Shown here: piece by piece, positions 36,988 to 45,976 of the stretch
Layout of the letters: each line of letters begins with the position of its first letter
Position numbering within the stretch: position 1 is the first letter of the stretch
From: Sphingomonadales bacterium
GTDB taxonomy: Bacteria; Bacteroidota; Bacteroidia; Flavobacteriales_D; Crocinitomicaceae
Reading direction: 5' to 3'
Length of the DNA stretch: 64,000 nucleotides
NCBI GenBank assembly: GCA_016872115.1
Contig: VHBC01000003.1
Span: 62,001-126,000 of the forward strand
The notes under the pieces: model-generated
The model's database searches: none
Told to the model about the DNA's origin: nothing
Seen by the model: the letters and a program-made list of their open reading frames with translations, nothing else
Translations under genes and position numbers: made by a program

Positions 36988-39093
36988 TTATGCTGTGACT
37001 TTACCGTTTGCTTTTGCTACTACATCGTCGGCGATGTTTTTAGGCGCTTCTGCGTAGTGTGAAAACTCCATAGAAGAATTTGCACGACCTGAGGTGATGG
37101 TACGCAACTGGGTTACATAACCAAACATTTCAGAAAGTGGAACATCTGCTTTCAATACTTTGGCGCCGTTGCGGTCATCCATTCCTTTCATCATACCGCG
37201 ACGACGGTTGAGGTCACCTACGACGTCACCCATGTTTTCTTCTGGTGTAACTACTTCGAGTTTCATGATTGGTTCAAGAAGGATAGGACGACAAGCTTTA
37301 AGAGCTGTACGGTATGCCATCTTAGCACACAATTCGAATGAAAGTGAATCGGAGTCAACGTTGTGGTAAGATCCGTCGATCAATTCAACTACAAGAGAAT
37401 CGATAGGGAAGCCGGCCATAACGCCGTTTTTCATAGAATCTTTGAATCCTTTTTCTACAGATGGAATGAATTCCCGTGGAATATTACCTCCTTTGATGCT
37501 ATTGATGAATTCAAGACCTGTTTTCTCTTCATTGGTCTGCGGAGAGATTTTGACGTAGATATCGGCAAATTTACCACGACCACCCGTTTGTTTTTTATAA
37601 ACTTCGCGGTGTTCAGTATTACTTGTAATAGCTTCGCGGTATGCAACCTGCGGAGCACCTTGGTTTACTTCTACTTTGAACTCGCGCTTTAGACGGTCAA
37701 TGATGATTTCGAGGTGAAGCTCACCCATTCCTGAGATAATCGTTTGTCCTGTTTCTTCGTCTGTGTTGACGCGGAACGTTGGATCTTCTTCAGAAAGTTT
37801 AGATAAACCAATTGATAAACGATCGGTATCGGCTTGTGTTTTAGGCTCGATCGCCAAACCGATAACTGGATCAGGGAAGACCATTGACTCGAGAACGATC
37901 GGAGCGTTTTCAGCACAAAGTGTATCACCCGTTTTGATATCCTTGAATCCGACAACCGCACCGATATCACCAGCACCTAGTTCAGGTATTTGGTTTTGTT
38001 TATTGGCGTGCATTTGGAAGATACGAGAAATACGTTCTTTGTTGTCTGAACGCGTGTTCAAAACGTAAGAACCTGCTTCGAGTTTACCTGAATAGGCACG
38101 AACGAAACACAAACGACCAACAAATGGGTCAGTTGCAATTTTAAATGCCAAAGCAGCAAAAGGCTCGTCGTAAGATGGCTTACGGCTGATTTCTTGCTCT
38201 GTTTTAGGGTTGGTACCTGTGATGGCTTCAACATCTAGCGGTGAAGGAAGGATTTCCATTACCATGTCGAGCATTGCTTGTACTCCTTTGTTTTTGAAAG
38301 ATGAACCACACATCATTGGAACGACTTTACCTGCGATAGTTGCTTGACGCAATGCATCGAGGATTTCGCGCTCAGTCAATGAATTCTCATCTTCGAAGAA
38401 TTTCTCCATGAGGTTTTCGTCGAATTCGGCAACTGCTTCTAAAAGTTCAGAACGCAATTGACGTGCTTCGTCAATGACGTCAGCTGGGATATCAACTTCT
38501 TGGAAAGTCATACCCAAATCGTGCTCATTCCAAACGATACCTCTCCAGTTAATCAAGTCGACAACTCCTTTGAAGTTATCTTCTTCACCGATATTGATTT
38601 GGAGTGGAAGCGCGTGGCTACCAAGCATTTCTTTTACTTGGCGACAAACCATAAGGAAGTCTGCACCTTGGCGGTCCATTTTGTTAACGAATCCGATGCG
38701 TGGAACGTTGTAGTTATTTGCCAAACGCCAGTTGGTTTCAGATTGTGGCTCAACACCATCGACAGCAGAAAACAAGAAAACCAAACCATCAAGTACACGC
38801 AAAGAACGGTTTACTTCTACGGTGAAGTCAACGTGTCCTGGGGTGTCAATGATGTTGACGTGGTATTTTTGACCGCGGTAATTCCAGTCTAGGGTGGTAG
38901 CAGCAGAGGTAATGGTGATACCACGCTCTTGCTCTTGCTCCATCCAGTCCATGGTAGCGGCACCATCGTGAACTTCACCAATTTTGTGACTTACACCACC
39001 ATAGTAAAGAATACGCTCGGTTGTAGTGGTTTTACCAGCGTCGATGTGCGCGGCAATACCAATGTTTCTTGTAAATTTTAAGTCTCTAGCCAT
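36988..39093 (-). CDS. fusA: Elongation factor G
   Basis: GTPase that drives translocation and, with RRF, ribosome recycling. At 701 residues it is a full five-domain EF-G. Motifs are G1 AHIDAGKTT, switch I with the [10 protein letters not shown] segment, G3 [10 protein letters not shown]4 NKMD, and in domain IV HRGxMKG-like [18 protein letters not shown]. It lies 3 nt after rpsG and 15 nt before rpsJ. Confidence 0.98.
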   Translation of the reverse strand: MARDLKFTRNIGIAAHIDAGKTTTTERILYYGGVSHKIGEVHDGAATMDWMEQEQERGITITSAATTLDWNYRGQKYHVNIIDTPGHVDFTVEVNRSLRVLDGLVFLFSAVDGVEPQSETNWRLANNYNVPRIGFVNKMDRQGADFLMVCRQVKEMLGSHALPLQINIGEEDNFKGVVDLINWRGIVWNEHDLGMTFQEVDIPADVIDEARQLRSELLEAVAEFDENLMEKFFEDENSLTEREILDALRQATIAGKVVPMMCGSSFKNKGVQAMLDMVMEILPSPLDVEAITGTNPKTEQEISRKPSYDEPFAALAFKIATDPFVGRLCFVRAYSGKLEAGSYVLNTRSDNKERISRIFQMHANKQNQIPELGAGDIGAVVGFKDIKTGDTLCAENAPIVLESMVFPDPVIGLAIEPKTQADTDRLSIGLSKLSEEDPTFRVNTDEETGQTIISGMGELHLEIIIDRLKREFKVEVNQGAPQVAYREAITSNTEHREVYKKQTGGRGKFADIYVKISPQTNEEKTGLEFINSIKGGNIPREFIPSVEKGFKDSMKNGVMAGFPIDSLVVELIDGSYHNVDSDSLSFELCAKMAYRTALKACRPILLEPIMKLEVVTPEENMGDVVGDLNRRRGMMKGMDDRNGAKVLKADVPLSEMFGYVTQLRTITSGRANSSMEFSHYAEAPKNIADDVVAKANGKVTA

Positions 39094-39096
39094 TTG

Positions 39097-39567
39097 TTAG
39101 AATCTGAAGTGTGAGAATGCTTTGTTTGCTTCAGCCATGCGAAGCGTGTCTTCTTTCTTCTTGAAAGCAGCGCCTTCTTCTTTTGAAGCGGCGATGATTT
39201 CGGAGGCCAAACGCTGGGCCATTGTTTTCTCGTTGCGTTTGCGAGAGTAACCAATTAACCATTTCATTGCTAGTGACGACTTGCGCTCTTCGCGAACAGG
39301 AGTTGGGATCTGGAAAGTGGCACCACCAACGCGACGCGAACGTACTTCTACACTTGGTGTAACGTTTTCGATGGCTTTTTTCCATGTTTCGAGACCATTT
39401 GTATCTTCGATTTTCTTTTCTACGATTTCTAATGCTTCGTAAAAAATACGGAATGCTAAACTTTTCTTACCGTCTAGCATGAGGTTGTTCACAAATTTAG
39501 TAACGACTACTTCATTGAACTTTGGATCTGGGAGGATCGCAATTTTTTTCGCTTTTCTTCTTCTCAT
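39097..39567 (-). CDS. rpsG: 30S ribosomal protein S7 (uS7)
   Basis: Head-assembly initiator that binds the 3' domain of 16S rRNA; in E. coli it represses the str operon. The 156 residues read [58 protein letters not shown] and [33 protein letters not shown]. It lies 16 nt after rpsL and 3 nt before fusA. Confidence 0.98.
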   Translation of the reverse strand: MRRRKAKKIAILPDPKFNEVVVTKFVNNLMLDGKKSLAFRIFYEALEIVEKKIEDTNGLETWKKAIENVTPSVEVRSRRVGGATFQIPTPVREERKSSLAMKWLIGYSRKRNEKTMAQRLASEIIAASKEEGAAFKKKEDTLRMAEANKAFSHFRF

Positions 39568-39583
39568 GATGTCTAGCTTTTAA

Positions 39584-39961
39584 TTATTTCTGCTTAGGAC
39601 GTTTTGTACCATACTTAGAACGACGTTGGCTACGGCCTTGAACTCCGGCTGTATCCTCTGCACCACGAACAATGTGGTAACGTACCCCAGGTAAATCTTT
39701 TACCCTTCCTCCGCGTACTAGTACTAATGAGTGTTCTTGAAGATTGTGGCCTTCACCACCAATGTAAGCGTTGACTTCTTTTCCATTGGTCAATCGTACA
39801 CGAGCGACTTTTCGCATAGCCGAGTTCGGCTTCTTAGGAGTTGTCGTGTACACACGAACGCAAACACCTTTGCGTTGTGGACATGAATCAAGCGCAGCAG
39901 ACTTACTTTTCTTCACTACCGCAGTTCTTCCTTTGCGAACTAATTGTTGAATAGTTGGCAT
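39584..39961 (-). CDS. rpsL: 30S ribosomal protein S12 (uS12)
   Basis: Decoding-centre protein of 125 residues and the first gene of the ribosomal superoperon. It starts [20 protein letters not shown] and includes [17 protein letters not shown] and [17 protein letters not shown]. The lysines that correspond to E. coli K42 and K87 are both present, the streptomycin-sensitive state. The ATG at 39961 is chosen over a TTG 20 codons upstream that lies inside the promoter region. A hairpin occupies the predicted 5' end of its leader. Confidence 0.98.
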   Translation of the reverse strand: MPTIQQLVRKGRTAVVKKSKSAALDSCPQRKGVCVRVYTTTPKKPNSAMRKVARVRLTNGKEVNAYIGGEGHNLQEHSLVLVRGGRVKDLPGVRYHIVRGAEDTAGVQGRSQRRSKYGTKRPKQK

Positions 39962-39994
39962 AAAATACTCTTGTTTTTTTATAATAAATAATAA

Positions 39995-40015
39995 CCCCCA
40001 AACGCACTTTGAGGG
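39995..40015 (-). promoter_or_regulatory. Hairpin in the rpsL leader at the predicted mRNA 5' end
   Basis: On the minus strand CCCTCAAA pairs with TTTGGGGG (8 bp including one T-G wobble) around a GTGCG loop. It starts about where transcription should begin (40011-40014) and ends 33 nt before the rpsL ATG. It has no following T run, so it is not a terminator. It could stabilise the mRNA or serve control. Confidence 0.5.
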
Positions 40016-40018
40016 GTG

Positions 40019-40049
40019 CAAAGATAACTATATATTTTTATAAACCAAG
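40019..40049 (-). promoter_or_regulatory. Promoter of the ribosomal superoperon (CTTG - 19 nt - TATCTTTG)
   Basis: Minus-strand CTTG (40046-40049, 3 of 4 to TTTG), a 19-nt AT-rich spacer, and TATCTTTG (40019-40026). The predicted start near 40012 gives a leader of about 50 nt for rpsL. It is the only complete promoter match seen upstream of the 17-kb operon. Confidence 0.65.
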
Positions 40050-40095
40050 ACCGTTTGAAAAATATTCGGCTTTTTTGGGCCTGATTTTCAAAAAA

Positions 40096-40119
40096 AAAGG
40101 AACCCGTTCGGATTCCTTT
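40096..40119 (-). terminator. Intrinsic terminator after pdhB
   Basis: AAAGGAATCCG pairs with CGGGTTCCTTT (11 positions, one wobble) on the minus strand, followed by a run of T (plus-strand A run 40090-40098). It lies 30 nt beyond the pdhB stop and isolates it from the rpsL promoter. Confidence 0.85.
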
Positions 40120-40149
40120 GGATTTTATTTTTTTCAAATGATTGGTGTC

Positions 40150-41127
40150 TTATCTGTAAAGCGTAGCTTTTACGGCTTTTACGATGCGCTCCACATTAGG
40201 CAATGCTTCGTCTATTAGTGTAGGCGAGAACGCAAAAGGGGTATCGGTTTGAGTTACGCGTTGTACTGGCGCATCTAAGTAATCGAAGGCATAGCGTTGA
40301 AGGTGGTAGGCTATTTCAGATGAGATACTTGCCAATGGCCAAGATTCTTCAACAACCACACAACGATTTGTTTTCTTGATGGATTCGACGATGCAACCGT
40401 AGTCAATTGGGCGTATGGTACGCAAATCGATGATCTCGACACTGATATTTTCCTTGGCTAATACTTCTGCCGCCTCTTGGGCCACCTTTATGATTTTACC
40501 AAAAGTAACGAGTGTAATATCTGATCCTTTTCTTTTGACGTCAGCTACGCCAATTGGAATGATGTATTCGCCTTCAGGAACTTCGCCTTTATCGCCATAC
40601 ATTTTTTCTGACTCTAAGAAAACAACAGGGTCGTTGTCACGGATGGCTGCTTTGAGCAAACCTTTAGCGTCGGCTGGGTTTGAAGGCGTGATGACTTTTA
40701 GACCAGGAACGTGCGCATAAAACGCCTCGAAACTCTGAGAGTGGGTTGCGCCCAATTGGCCGGCTGTGCCGTTACCTCCGCGAAAAACGATTGGGCAGCC
40801 GTATTGACCACCAGACATCTGGAGCATTTTGGCTGCAGAATTGATAATTTGATCCGCTGCTAATATGGCGAAGTTCCATGTCATGAACTCTACAATTGGA
40901 CGCAAACCGTTCATGGCAGCACCAACTGCAATACCTGAAAATCCTAACTCGGCTATTGGCGTATCGATGATTCGCTTTGGCCCAAATTCGTCGAGCATGC
41001 CTTGAGATACTTTGTAGGCGCCATTATATTCGGCAACTTCTTCGCCGAGTAAAAATACATTTTCATCGCGGCGCATTTCTTCGGACATGGCTTCTCTAAG
41101 GGCTTCTCTGAACTGTAGGGTTTTCAT
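40150..41127 (-). CDS. pdhB: Pyruvate dehydrogenase E1 component, beta subunit
   Basis: Thiamine-diphosphate-dependent decarboxylation of pyruvate, together with an alpha subunit, to feed acetyl-CoA formation. The 325 residues are a complete beta subunit: MKTLQFREALREAMSEEMRR, LLGEEVAEYNGAYKVSQG, TPIAELGFSGIAVGAAMNGLRP, FRGGNGTAGQLGATHSQSFEA, VITPSNPADAKGLLKAAIRD and VVEESWPLASISSEI. Branched-chain E1-beta is similar, but the LSKVGQ-like and GPNGTAGQ-type region fits PDH. The alpha subunit and E2/E3 genes are not in the window. It has its own promoter and terminator, so it is probably a single-gene transcript. Confidence 0.92.
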   Translation of the reverse strand: MKTLQFREALREAMSEEMRRDENVFLLGEEVAEYNGAYKVSQGMLDEFGPKRIIDTPIAELGFSGIAVGAAMNGLRPIVEFMTWNFAILAADQIINSAAKMLQMSGGQYGCPIVFRGGNGTAGQLGATHSQSFEAFYAHVPGLKVITPSNPADAKGLLKAAIRDNDPVVFLESEKMYGDKGEVPEGEYIIPIGVADVKRKGSDITLVTFGKIIKVAQEAAEVLAKENISVEIIDLRTIRPIDYGCIVESIKKTNRCVVVEESWPLASISSEIAYHLQRYAFDYLDAPVQRVTQTDTPFAFSPTLIDEALPNVERIVKAVKATLYR

Positions 41128-41147
41128 AGTGTCATTTTTACAATTTG

Positions 41148-41177
41148 CAAAATTACAAATAAGTCAGAAACTTCAAA
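41148..41177 (-). promoter_or_regulatory. Promoter of pdhB (TTTG - 18 nt - TAATTTTG)
   Basis: Minus-strand TTTG (41174-41177) and TAATTTTG (41148-41155) separated by 18 nt, one less than the usual minimum, with the -7 box ending 20 nt before the pdhB ATG. It lies in the clpX-pdhB spacer. Confidence 0.55.
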
Positions 41178-41180
41178 TGC

Positions 41181-42413
41181 TTATGCCACTTTAAGTGTGG
41201 CAATTTTTGATTTTCCAAATTGTTGGGTTGCATAGTTAAGGTCTATGTGCAGCGATTTAGATGATCTACTTGGCAATTCAAACATGGCGTCGGTGAGGAT
41301 AGCCTCGCAAATAGAACGCAAGCCACGGGCACCTAAGCCAAATTCCATCGCTTTTTGAACAATGAAATGTAGTACGTCTTGGTCGAGTTCTAATTTGACG
41401 CCATCCATTTCAAACAACTTAGTGTATTGTTTGATGAGCGCATTCTTTGGCTCTGTGAGGATGCGTTTGAGATCAGCTTCTTTGAGTGGTTCTAAGTAAG
41501 TGAGAACAGGGAAACGACCGATGAGCTCAGGGATCAGACCAAAAGAACGGATATCTGTCGGGGTGATGTATTTGAGCAATGAATCGGATTCGATGGATTG
41601 CTCATCTAGGCTAGAAAAACCAATTGTTTGTCTGTTGACACGGCTGGAAATTAATTTTTCAATACCATCAAAAGCACCTCCGCATATAAATAAAATGTTT
41701 TTGGTGTCAATGGATATCATTTTTTGCTCTGGGTGCTTTCGTCCACCTTGAGGTGGAACGTTGACGGTTGTACCTTCTAATAATTTGAGCAAGGCCTGCT
41801 GAACGCCTTCGCCAGAGACATCGCGGGTGATGCTCGGGTTGTCATTTTTGCGTGCAATTTTGTCGACTTCGTCTATAAAAACAATACCCATCTGGGCACT
41901 TTCTACGTTGTAGTCTGCGGCTTGCAAGAGGCGCGACAAAATACTTTCGACGTCTTCACCTACGTAACCAGCTTCTGTAAGCACAGTGGCATCGGCAATG
42001 CAAAAGGGTACATTGAGCAGTTTGGCGATCGATTTGGCTAAGAGCGTTTTACCTGTTCCGGTTCGACCCACGAGAATGACGTTCGATTTTTCTATTTCTA
42101 CGTCATTTTCATTGGTTTTTTGCTTCAATCTTTTGAAGTGATTGTAAACGGCAACTGAAAGCACCTTTTTGGCATCTTGTTGACCAATGACATATTGATC
42201 TAGGTGAGCTTTGATTTCCTGCGGCTTTAATAAATTTAGACTGCCAACAGCAGCAGGAACAGCTGCTGGACTTGCAGAAAGTTCTTCCTGAACAATTTTA
42301 CTTGCTTGGCTAGCGCAGGAATCACATATATGACCATTAATACCTGCAATGAGCATGTTCACACCCGAGCGAGGCGAGCCACAAAATGAACAAGTAGTTT
42401 CTTTTTTTGCCAT
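41181..42413 (-). CDS. clpX: ATP-dependent Clp protease ATP-binding subunit ClpX
   Basis: AAA+ unfoldase that feeds substrates to ClpP, 410 residues. The N-terminal zinc-binding domain has C8, C11, C30 and C33. The AAA core has Walker A VGRTGTGKTLLA, Walker B IVFIDEVDKIA, the pore loop region AGYVGEDVE and sensor RVNRQTIGF. Near residues 255-270 lies the IGF-type loop (RQTIGF) that docks on ClpP. It starts 3 nt after the clpP stop, a classic clpP-clpX operon. No tig gene precedes. Confidence 0.97.
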   Translation of the reverse strand: MAKKETTCSFCGSPRSGVNMLIAGINGHICDSCASQASKIVQEELSASPAAVPAAVGSLNLLKPQEIKAHLDQYVIGQQDAKKVLSVAVYNHFKRLKQKTNENDVEIEKSNVILVGRTGTGKTLLAKSIAKLLNVPFCIADATVLTEAGYVGEDVESILSRLLQAADYNVESAQMGIVFIDEVDKIARKNDNPSITRDVSGEGVQQALLKLLEGTTVNVPPQGGRKHPEQKMISIDTKNILFICGGAFDGIEKLISSRVNRQTIGFSSLDEQSIESDSLLKYITPTDIRSFGLIPELIGRFPVLTYLEPLKEADLKRILTEPKNALIKQYTKLFEMDGVKLELDQDVLHFIVQKAMEFGLGARGLRSICEAILTDAMFELPSRSSKSLHIDLNYATQQFGKSKIATLKVA

Positions 42414-42416
42414 TGG

Positions 42417-43082
42417 TTATTTAGGATTACGCAAAAGAACTTCGTCGACCATGCCGTAAGCTTTGGCTTCTTCGGAGGTCATCCAGTAGTCGCGGTCGGA
42501 GTCTGCCCAGACTTTTTCGTAGTCTTGTTTACTATGTGTGGCAATTATGTCGTATAGTTCTTTTTTCAATTTTTGTATTTCTCTAGCTGTAATTTCGATG
42601 TCTGAAGCTTGACCTTGTGCTCCGCCTAAAGGCTGGTGTATCATGACACGCGAATGTTTAAGTGCACTGCGCTTTCCTTCTGCACCAGCACAAAGTAATA
42701 CAGCACCCATGGATGCCGCGATGCCAGTACAAATAGTGGCTACATCAGGACGAATGTATTGCATGGTGTCATAAATACCCAAACCTGCATATACTGAACC
42801 ACCTGGTGAGTTTAAATAAATTTGAATGTCTTTTTTGGCGTCTACAGATTCCAAGAAAAGCAATTGCGCATTGATGATATTGGCTACCTGGTCATTGATA
42901 CCAGTGCCTAAAAAGATAATGCGGTCCATCATGAGGCGAGAGAAAACGTCCATTTGCGTCATGTTTAAAGGACGCTCTTCAATAATGTATGGCGTCATGG
43001 AAGACTCGATATAATGATCGACGTACATGCTGCTGATGCCCATATGTTTGGTGGCGTATTTGCGGAATTCGTTGCTATCCAT
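42417..43082 (-). CDS. clpP: ATP-dependent Clp protease proteolytic subunit ClpP
   Basis: Serine protease that forms a double heptamer with ClpX, 221 residues. The catalytic residues are S124 in GIAASMGAVLL, H149 in SRVMIHQP and probably D194 in WADSDRD. IYLNSPGGSVYAGLGIYDTMQ and KSxxE-like helix E (AREIQKLKKELYDIIATHSKQ) are standard. The first ~25 residues resemble the short propeptide removed in other ClpPs. A -7 element lies 20 nt upstream. Confidence 0.97.
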   Translation of the reverse strand: MDSNEFRKYATKHMGISSMYVDHYIESSMTPYIIEERPLNMTQMDVFSRLMMDRIIFLGTGINDQVANIINAQLLFLESVDAKKDIQIYLNSPGGSVYAGLGIYDTMQYIRPDVATICTGIAASMGAVLLCAGAEGKRSALKHSRVMIHQPLGGAQGQASDIEITAREIQKLKKELYDIIATHSKQDYEKVWADSDRDYWMTSEEAKAYGMVDEVLLRNPK

Positions 43083-43102
43083 TGTGTTTTATTTTAGAGT
43101 CT

Positions 43103-43110
43103 CAAAATTA
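43103..43110 (-). promoter_or_regulatory. -7 element (TAATTTTG) for clpPX
   Basis: Exact TAnnTTTG on the minus strand, 20 nt before the clpP ATG. No TTTG or near match at the -33 distance. Confidence 0.42.
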
Positions 43111-43153
43111 GTTATAAAGGTTGGCTTCGGCTATGAAAATCATGTAAAAAAAA

Positions 43154-43173
43154 AATCCTGGAAGTCCAGGATT
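43154..43173 (-). terminator. Intrinsic terminator after the OmpA/TPR gene
   Basis: A perfect 9-bp stem AATCCTGGA/TCCAGGATT with a two-base loop, followed on the minus strand by a run of ten T (plus-strand A run 43146-43155). It lies 23 nt past the stop codon. Confidence 0.88.
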
Positions 43174-43196
43174 CTTTTGATTCAATAGAATAAAGT

Positions 43197-44891
43197 TTAT
43201 TTGATGAGGTCGATAAAAGTTGCTTCGTTCATGATTTTGATGAACTCACGATCTTTACCTGCCTTTTCTTTCAATGCTGGATTTTTCGAGATGGCCGTTT
43301 TCAATTTTGCAACAACGACATCGGTGCTCGCGCCGTTGCGGGCCTCAATAATTGCTTTTAAGTAAGCCAACTCAGCAGTTTCAGTTAAAGAAGCACTTGC
43401 TTTTTTAGCAGCATCTACTTTGTTGTTAAGGGTGAGTGCCAAAACTTTGTTGTAGCTATCTTGGGTGATGTTCTTTTCTGCTGCGCTGTAGTTTCCTTCC
43501 ATGATATCGATGATACCTTGGTTGTAATTGTATACGCTTGTTTTGGCTGAAGACAATAATTTTTTGGCTGCTGCGCGATTGCCTTCAAGAATTAAACTTG
43601 CTGCTAAGTTGTTGTTGGTTACTGGAATGGTTTTGAGCTCATTTGCCTTTTTGAACGAAGCTGCGGCAGCTTTTGTATTGCCTAACTCGAATAGGGTTGC
43701 GCCCAGGTTGGTGTGTGTACGGTGATCGTTTGCATAATTAGCAGCAGCGATACCGTAGATGCGCGCTTTTTCGTTGGCGTCGGTAGTCAATTTACCTGCT
43801 GTGAAAAGCAATTCTTCTACAGACAATGAATTCGTATTTTGAACAGAAGCGGTGCGTAATTCGTCGTCAGTTAGACCGTATTCGGTATATTTAACAACAA
43901 TAACCGCGCGGCGAATCATTGGGAACACATCGCGCTCGAGTTCGGTGTAGACCTTTCCAAGATTGATCATATCTTTTTCGCGTTGCTCTGGGTCTTTGGT
44001 CATTTCAAGAATGCGAATAAACAAGTTTTTGTCTGCTTCAGGAATGGTGGTGGTGGCTGCTAGTTGGCTTTTAAAACCTTCGAAATCTTCACCAAATTTA
44101 GCCAAAGCATAAGCGTTGGTGTCTGTGTAGGCAGCGAGCTTGGCTTTTTTCATGAATTCGGTTAGTGCATTGCGGGCAGCAACTGTACGGTCTGAAGAAA
44201 GGTTATCGTTCATTGCTATTTCACCGTCTGGAGAAGCGTAACCGTTGATCTCAATTCCAGTAATTTTAATTTTAGGATTGGTTTGAGCAGTTTGTATCAA
44301 AGCCATGAGCGCAACTACATCTGCATCTTTGATTTCGTTGGCGCGCACATCGGATTTTCCTTTTTCGAAGTTGATGGTGGCTGTCGTGGTTTTGTCAAAC
44401 TGACGCACCAAAGCATCTTGTTCTGTCAATACTTTGAAGGTTTTGTCGACTAAATACGGTGTAATGATCGTTGCGTCAGCAATTTTGGTTTCTGGAAGCG
44501 CTCCTTTTTCTTTGGTTTGCTTGTAGAGCTTGCCAGTAATCACGAGGTCAGCTGCTTCCATTGACGGGTCATAGGCCAATGTTTGTTCGAAGGTAGCAGT
44601 ACCACCTGTTTTAAAATCGATGGTTGTTCCGTTTCCGGTTACTTTAGAACCGTTGATATACCAGGTCCCAACCGCAGTCGAACCCAATTTTGGCGTAATT
44701 TCTGCTTTTGCTTTTTTCTGAATGCCTTTCTCTGGAACATTCACAGTAATGCTTACTTTGACAGAATCTCCGTGCATTTGCAGCGGATTGGGATTCACTG
44801 TGTATGTGATGTCTTTGACGAGGTCACAAGAAGCAACAAAAAACGCTGCAGTTCCTATTAAAAAAGTCCTGTTGAAGCGATTGAAATTCAT
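43197..44891 (-). CDS. OmpA-domain and TPR-repeat lipoprotein
   Basis: An envelope lipoprotein of 564 residues. The N-terminus (MNFNRFNRTFLIGTAAFFVASC) is a lipoprotein signal with the lipid-modified cysteine at C22. Residues ~25-165 are beta-rich. Residues ~173-337 are an OmpA-like peptidoglycan-associating domain (NFEKGKSDVRANE, TGIEINGYASPDGEIAMNDNLSSDRTVAARN), interrupted by a longer-than-usual insert. Residues ~355-540 are helical TPR-like repeats (ANYANDHRTHTNLGATLFELGNTKAAAASF and following). A central rather than terminal OmpA domain is less common. It has its own promoter and terminator and is probably abundant; a cell-wall anchoring role is inferred. The frame extends 9 codons upstream to a TTG, which I reject. 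Confidence 0.88.
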   Translation of the reverse strand: MNFNRFNRTFLIGTAAFFVASCDLVKDITYTVNPNPLQMHGDSVKVSITVNVPEKGIQKKAKAEITPKLGSTAVGTWYINGSKVTGNGTTIDFKTGGTATFEQTLAYDPSMEAADLVITGKLYKQTKEKGALPETKIADATIITPYLVDKTFKVLTEQDALVRQFDKTTTATINFEKGKSDVRANEIKDADVVALMALIQTAQTNPKIKITGIEINGYASPDGEIAMNDNLSSDRTVAARNALTEFMKKAKLAAYTDTNAYALAKFGEDFEGFKSQLAATTTIPEADKNLFIRILEMTKDPEQREKDMINLGKVYTELERDVFPMIRRAVIVVKYTEYGLTDDELRTASVQNTNSLSVEELLFTAGKLTTDANEKARIYGIAAANYANDHRTHTNLGATLFELGNTKAAAASFKKANELKTIPVTNNNLAASLILEGNRAAAKKLLSSAKTSVYNYNQGIIDIMEGNYSAAEKNITQDSYNKVLALTLNNKVDAAKKASASLTETAELAYLKAIIEARNGASTDVVVAKLKTAISKNPALKEKAGKDREFIKIMNEATFIDLIK

Positions 44892-44907
44892 GAGTATATT
44901 TTTTATG

Positions 44908-44929
44908 ATTCCGTGCAAAATTACGGAAT
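44908..44929. repeat. 7-bp palindrome (ATTCCGT - 8 nt - ACGGAAT) across the ompA-like promoter
   Basis: ATTCCGT (44908-44914) and ACGGAAT (44923-44929) are perfect inverted arms flanking the -7 box TAATTTTG and the predicted transcription start. The position suits an operator; no regulator is identified. Confidence 0.5.
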
Positions 44930-44947
44930 AAATTTAATTTACTCAAG
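44916..44947 (-). promoter_or_regulatory. Promoter of the OmpA/TPR lipoprotein gene (CTTG - 20 nt - TAATTTTG)
   Basis: Minus-strand CTTG (44944-44947, 3 of 4) and TAATTTTG (44916-44923) with a 20-nt spacer, ending 24 nt before the ATG. Confidence 0.58.
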
Positions 44948-44978
44948 TTTGACTTTGAGTTACAGAAAAAAATTGCTA

Positions 44979-45410
44979 TTACAGGGGGTAAAAGTCCAAT
45001 TCTAGGGCTTTTAAAGGCTCCAAGACAAATTGCCTTTCGTGGTATCGTGGATGTGGAATTTGTAAATGAGGTCGGTTGATAAAAAGGTTTTCGTAGAAGA
45101 TAATATCGAGGTCTATACAACGATCTTGGTAAACTGGATTTGATTTTGTCCTGCCAAGTTCAGTTTCAATAATTTGCAAGGCTTCTAAGAGGTCATTGGG
45201 GGTTAAATCTGTAAGCAGTAAAAGACAACCGTTTAAAAATGTATGAGAAGAGGAAAAACCCAGCGGTTTACTTTCAAAAAAAGGAGAAACCTTAGCTACC
45301 TTACCGCATCTTTCGTTCAATAATTGAATTGCGCTTGCAATATTTGCTTCTCTTGGACCAATATTTGCACCAAAAGCAATGACAACTCTGTTGTTTCCAG
45401 TTAGTTCCAT
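44979..45410 (-). CDS. folK: 2-amino-4-hydroxy-6-hydroxymethyldihydropteridine diphosphokinase
   Basis: Transfers pyrophosphate from ATP to 6-hydroxymethyl-dihydropterin in folate synthesis. The 143 residues contain VIAFGANIGPREANIASAIQLL, FLNGCLLLLTDLTPNDLLEALQIIE, LGRTKSNPVYQDRCIDLDIIFYEN (with the catalytic D-x-D) and IPHPRYHERQFVLEPL. It is slightly shorter than E. coli FolK. The ATG overlaps the gldD 3' end by 10 nt, making it the last gene of the topA-ssb-gldE-gldD-folK run. No terminator was found in the 87 nt before the next gene. Confidence 0.95.
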   Translation of the reverse strand: MELTGNNRVVIAFGANIGPREANIASAIQLLNERCGKVAKVSPFFESKPLGFSSSHTFLNGCLLLLTDLTPNDLLEALQIIETELGRTKSNPVYQDRCIDLDIIFYENLFINRPHLQIPHPRYHERQFVLEPLKALELDFYPL

Positions 45411-45976
45411 TCAAAAGTATTGACCAATTCTTTTAGGTCTGCTTTTAGGTATTGTAGCGTTGGACGCAAGGAGTCATAATTGGGTCTGCAATTCAAGAGC
45501 ACCTCACCTCTTAGAAAATGTTGGCTCGAGTCGGTCAGGTAGAACTGGAAATTTGTGGCTACATTGCCTTTAAGTTCAAAGAAAGTGCCGTATACTTTTT
45601 TACTCGGTTCTAGAATTTGTTCAAAATCAATTTTATCTGCCATGATTTTGTGCTCATCTACTTTGTCATTGGCAAAATTAATGATCTCAGGTAAAGAATC
45701 TTTGGAAGGAATACGTAGATAGTATAAGAACAAGGTGCCATTGAGTGGGCCGAGGTCAATTTCTTGCACACTGTAATTGTTTTTGGCTTGTTCAAAATGT
45801 TTAGGCATAAATAAATCCGATAAGCGGAATCTAAAAGACTGTGGGCTAAGGTATTCTCTGTAGCTATGTTCTGGAAAATCGGTGCGCAAAAAGGTGCTTG
45901 GCTTAGGAACCGGTTCAGATTGATTACAGGAAAATATGAGGATGCTCAGGCTAATGAGCAGTAAAATCTTTTTCAT
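45401..45976 (-). CDS. gldD: Gliding motility lipoprotein GldD
   Basis: An envelope lipoprotein needed for gliding and, with other Gld proteins, for type IX secretion in Flavobacterium. The 191 residues start MKKILLLISLSILIFSC, a lipoprotein signal with C17 as the modified residue. The KPSTFLRTDFPEHSY and YREYLSPQSFRFRLSD stretches match GldD. The true ATG is at 45976; two further upstream codons begin with TTG. It overlaps the 3' end of gldE by 26 nt, and the pair gldE-gldD next to ssb is the arrangement I know from Flavobacterium. This supports the T9SS call for the two cargo proteins in the window. Confidence 0.9.
   Translation of the reverse strand: MKKILLLISLSILIFSCNQSEPVPKPSTFLRTDFPEHSYREYLSPQSFRFRLSDLFMPKHFEQAKNNYSVQEIDLGPLNGTLFLYYLRIPSKDSLPEIINFANDKVDEHKIMADKIDFEQILEPSKKVYGTFFELKGNVATNFQFYLTDSSQHFLRGEVLLNCRPNYDSLRPTLQYLKADLKELVNTFEWN

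Noticed and set aside
38458..38892. Long open frame (about 144 codons) on the plus strand within fusA
   Set aside because: Fully antisense to the conserved EF-G coding sequence, with no recognisable domain or promoter; a chance frame.
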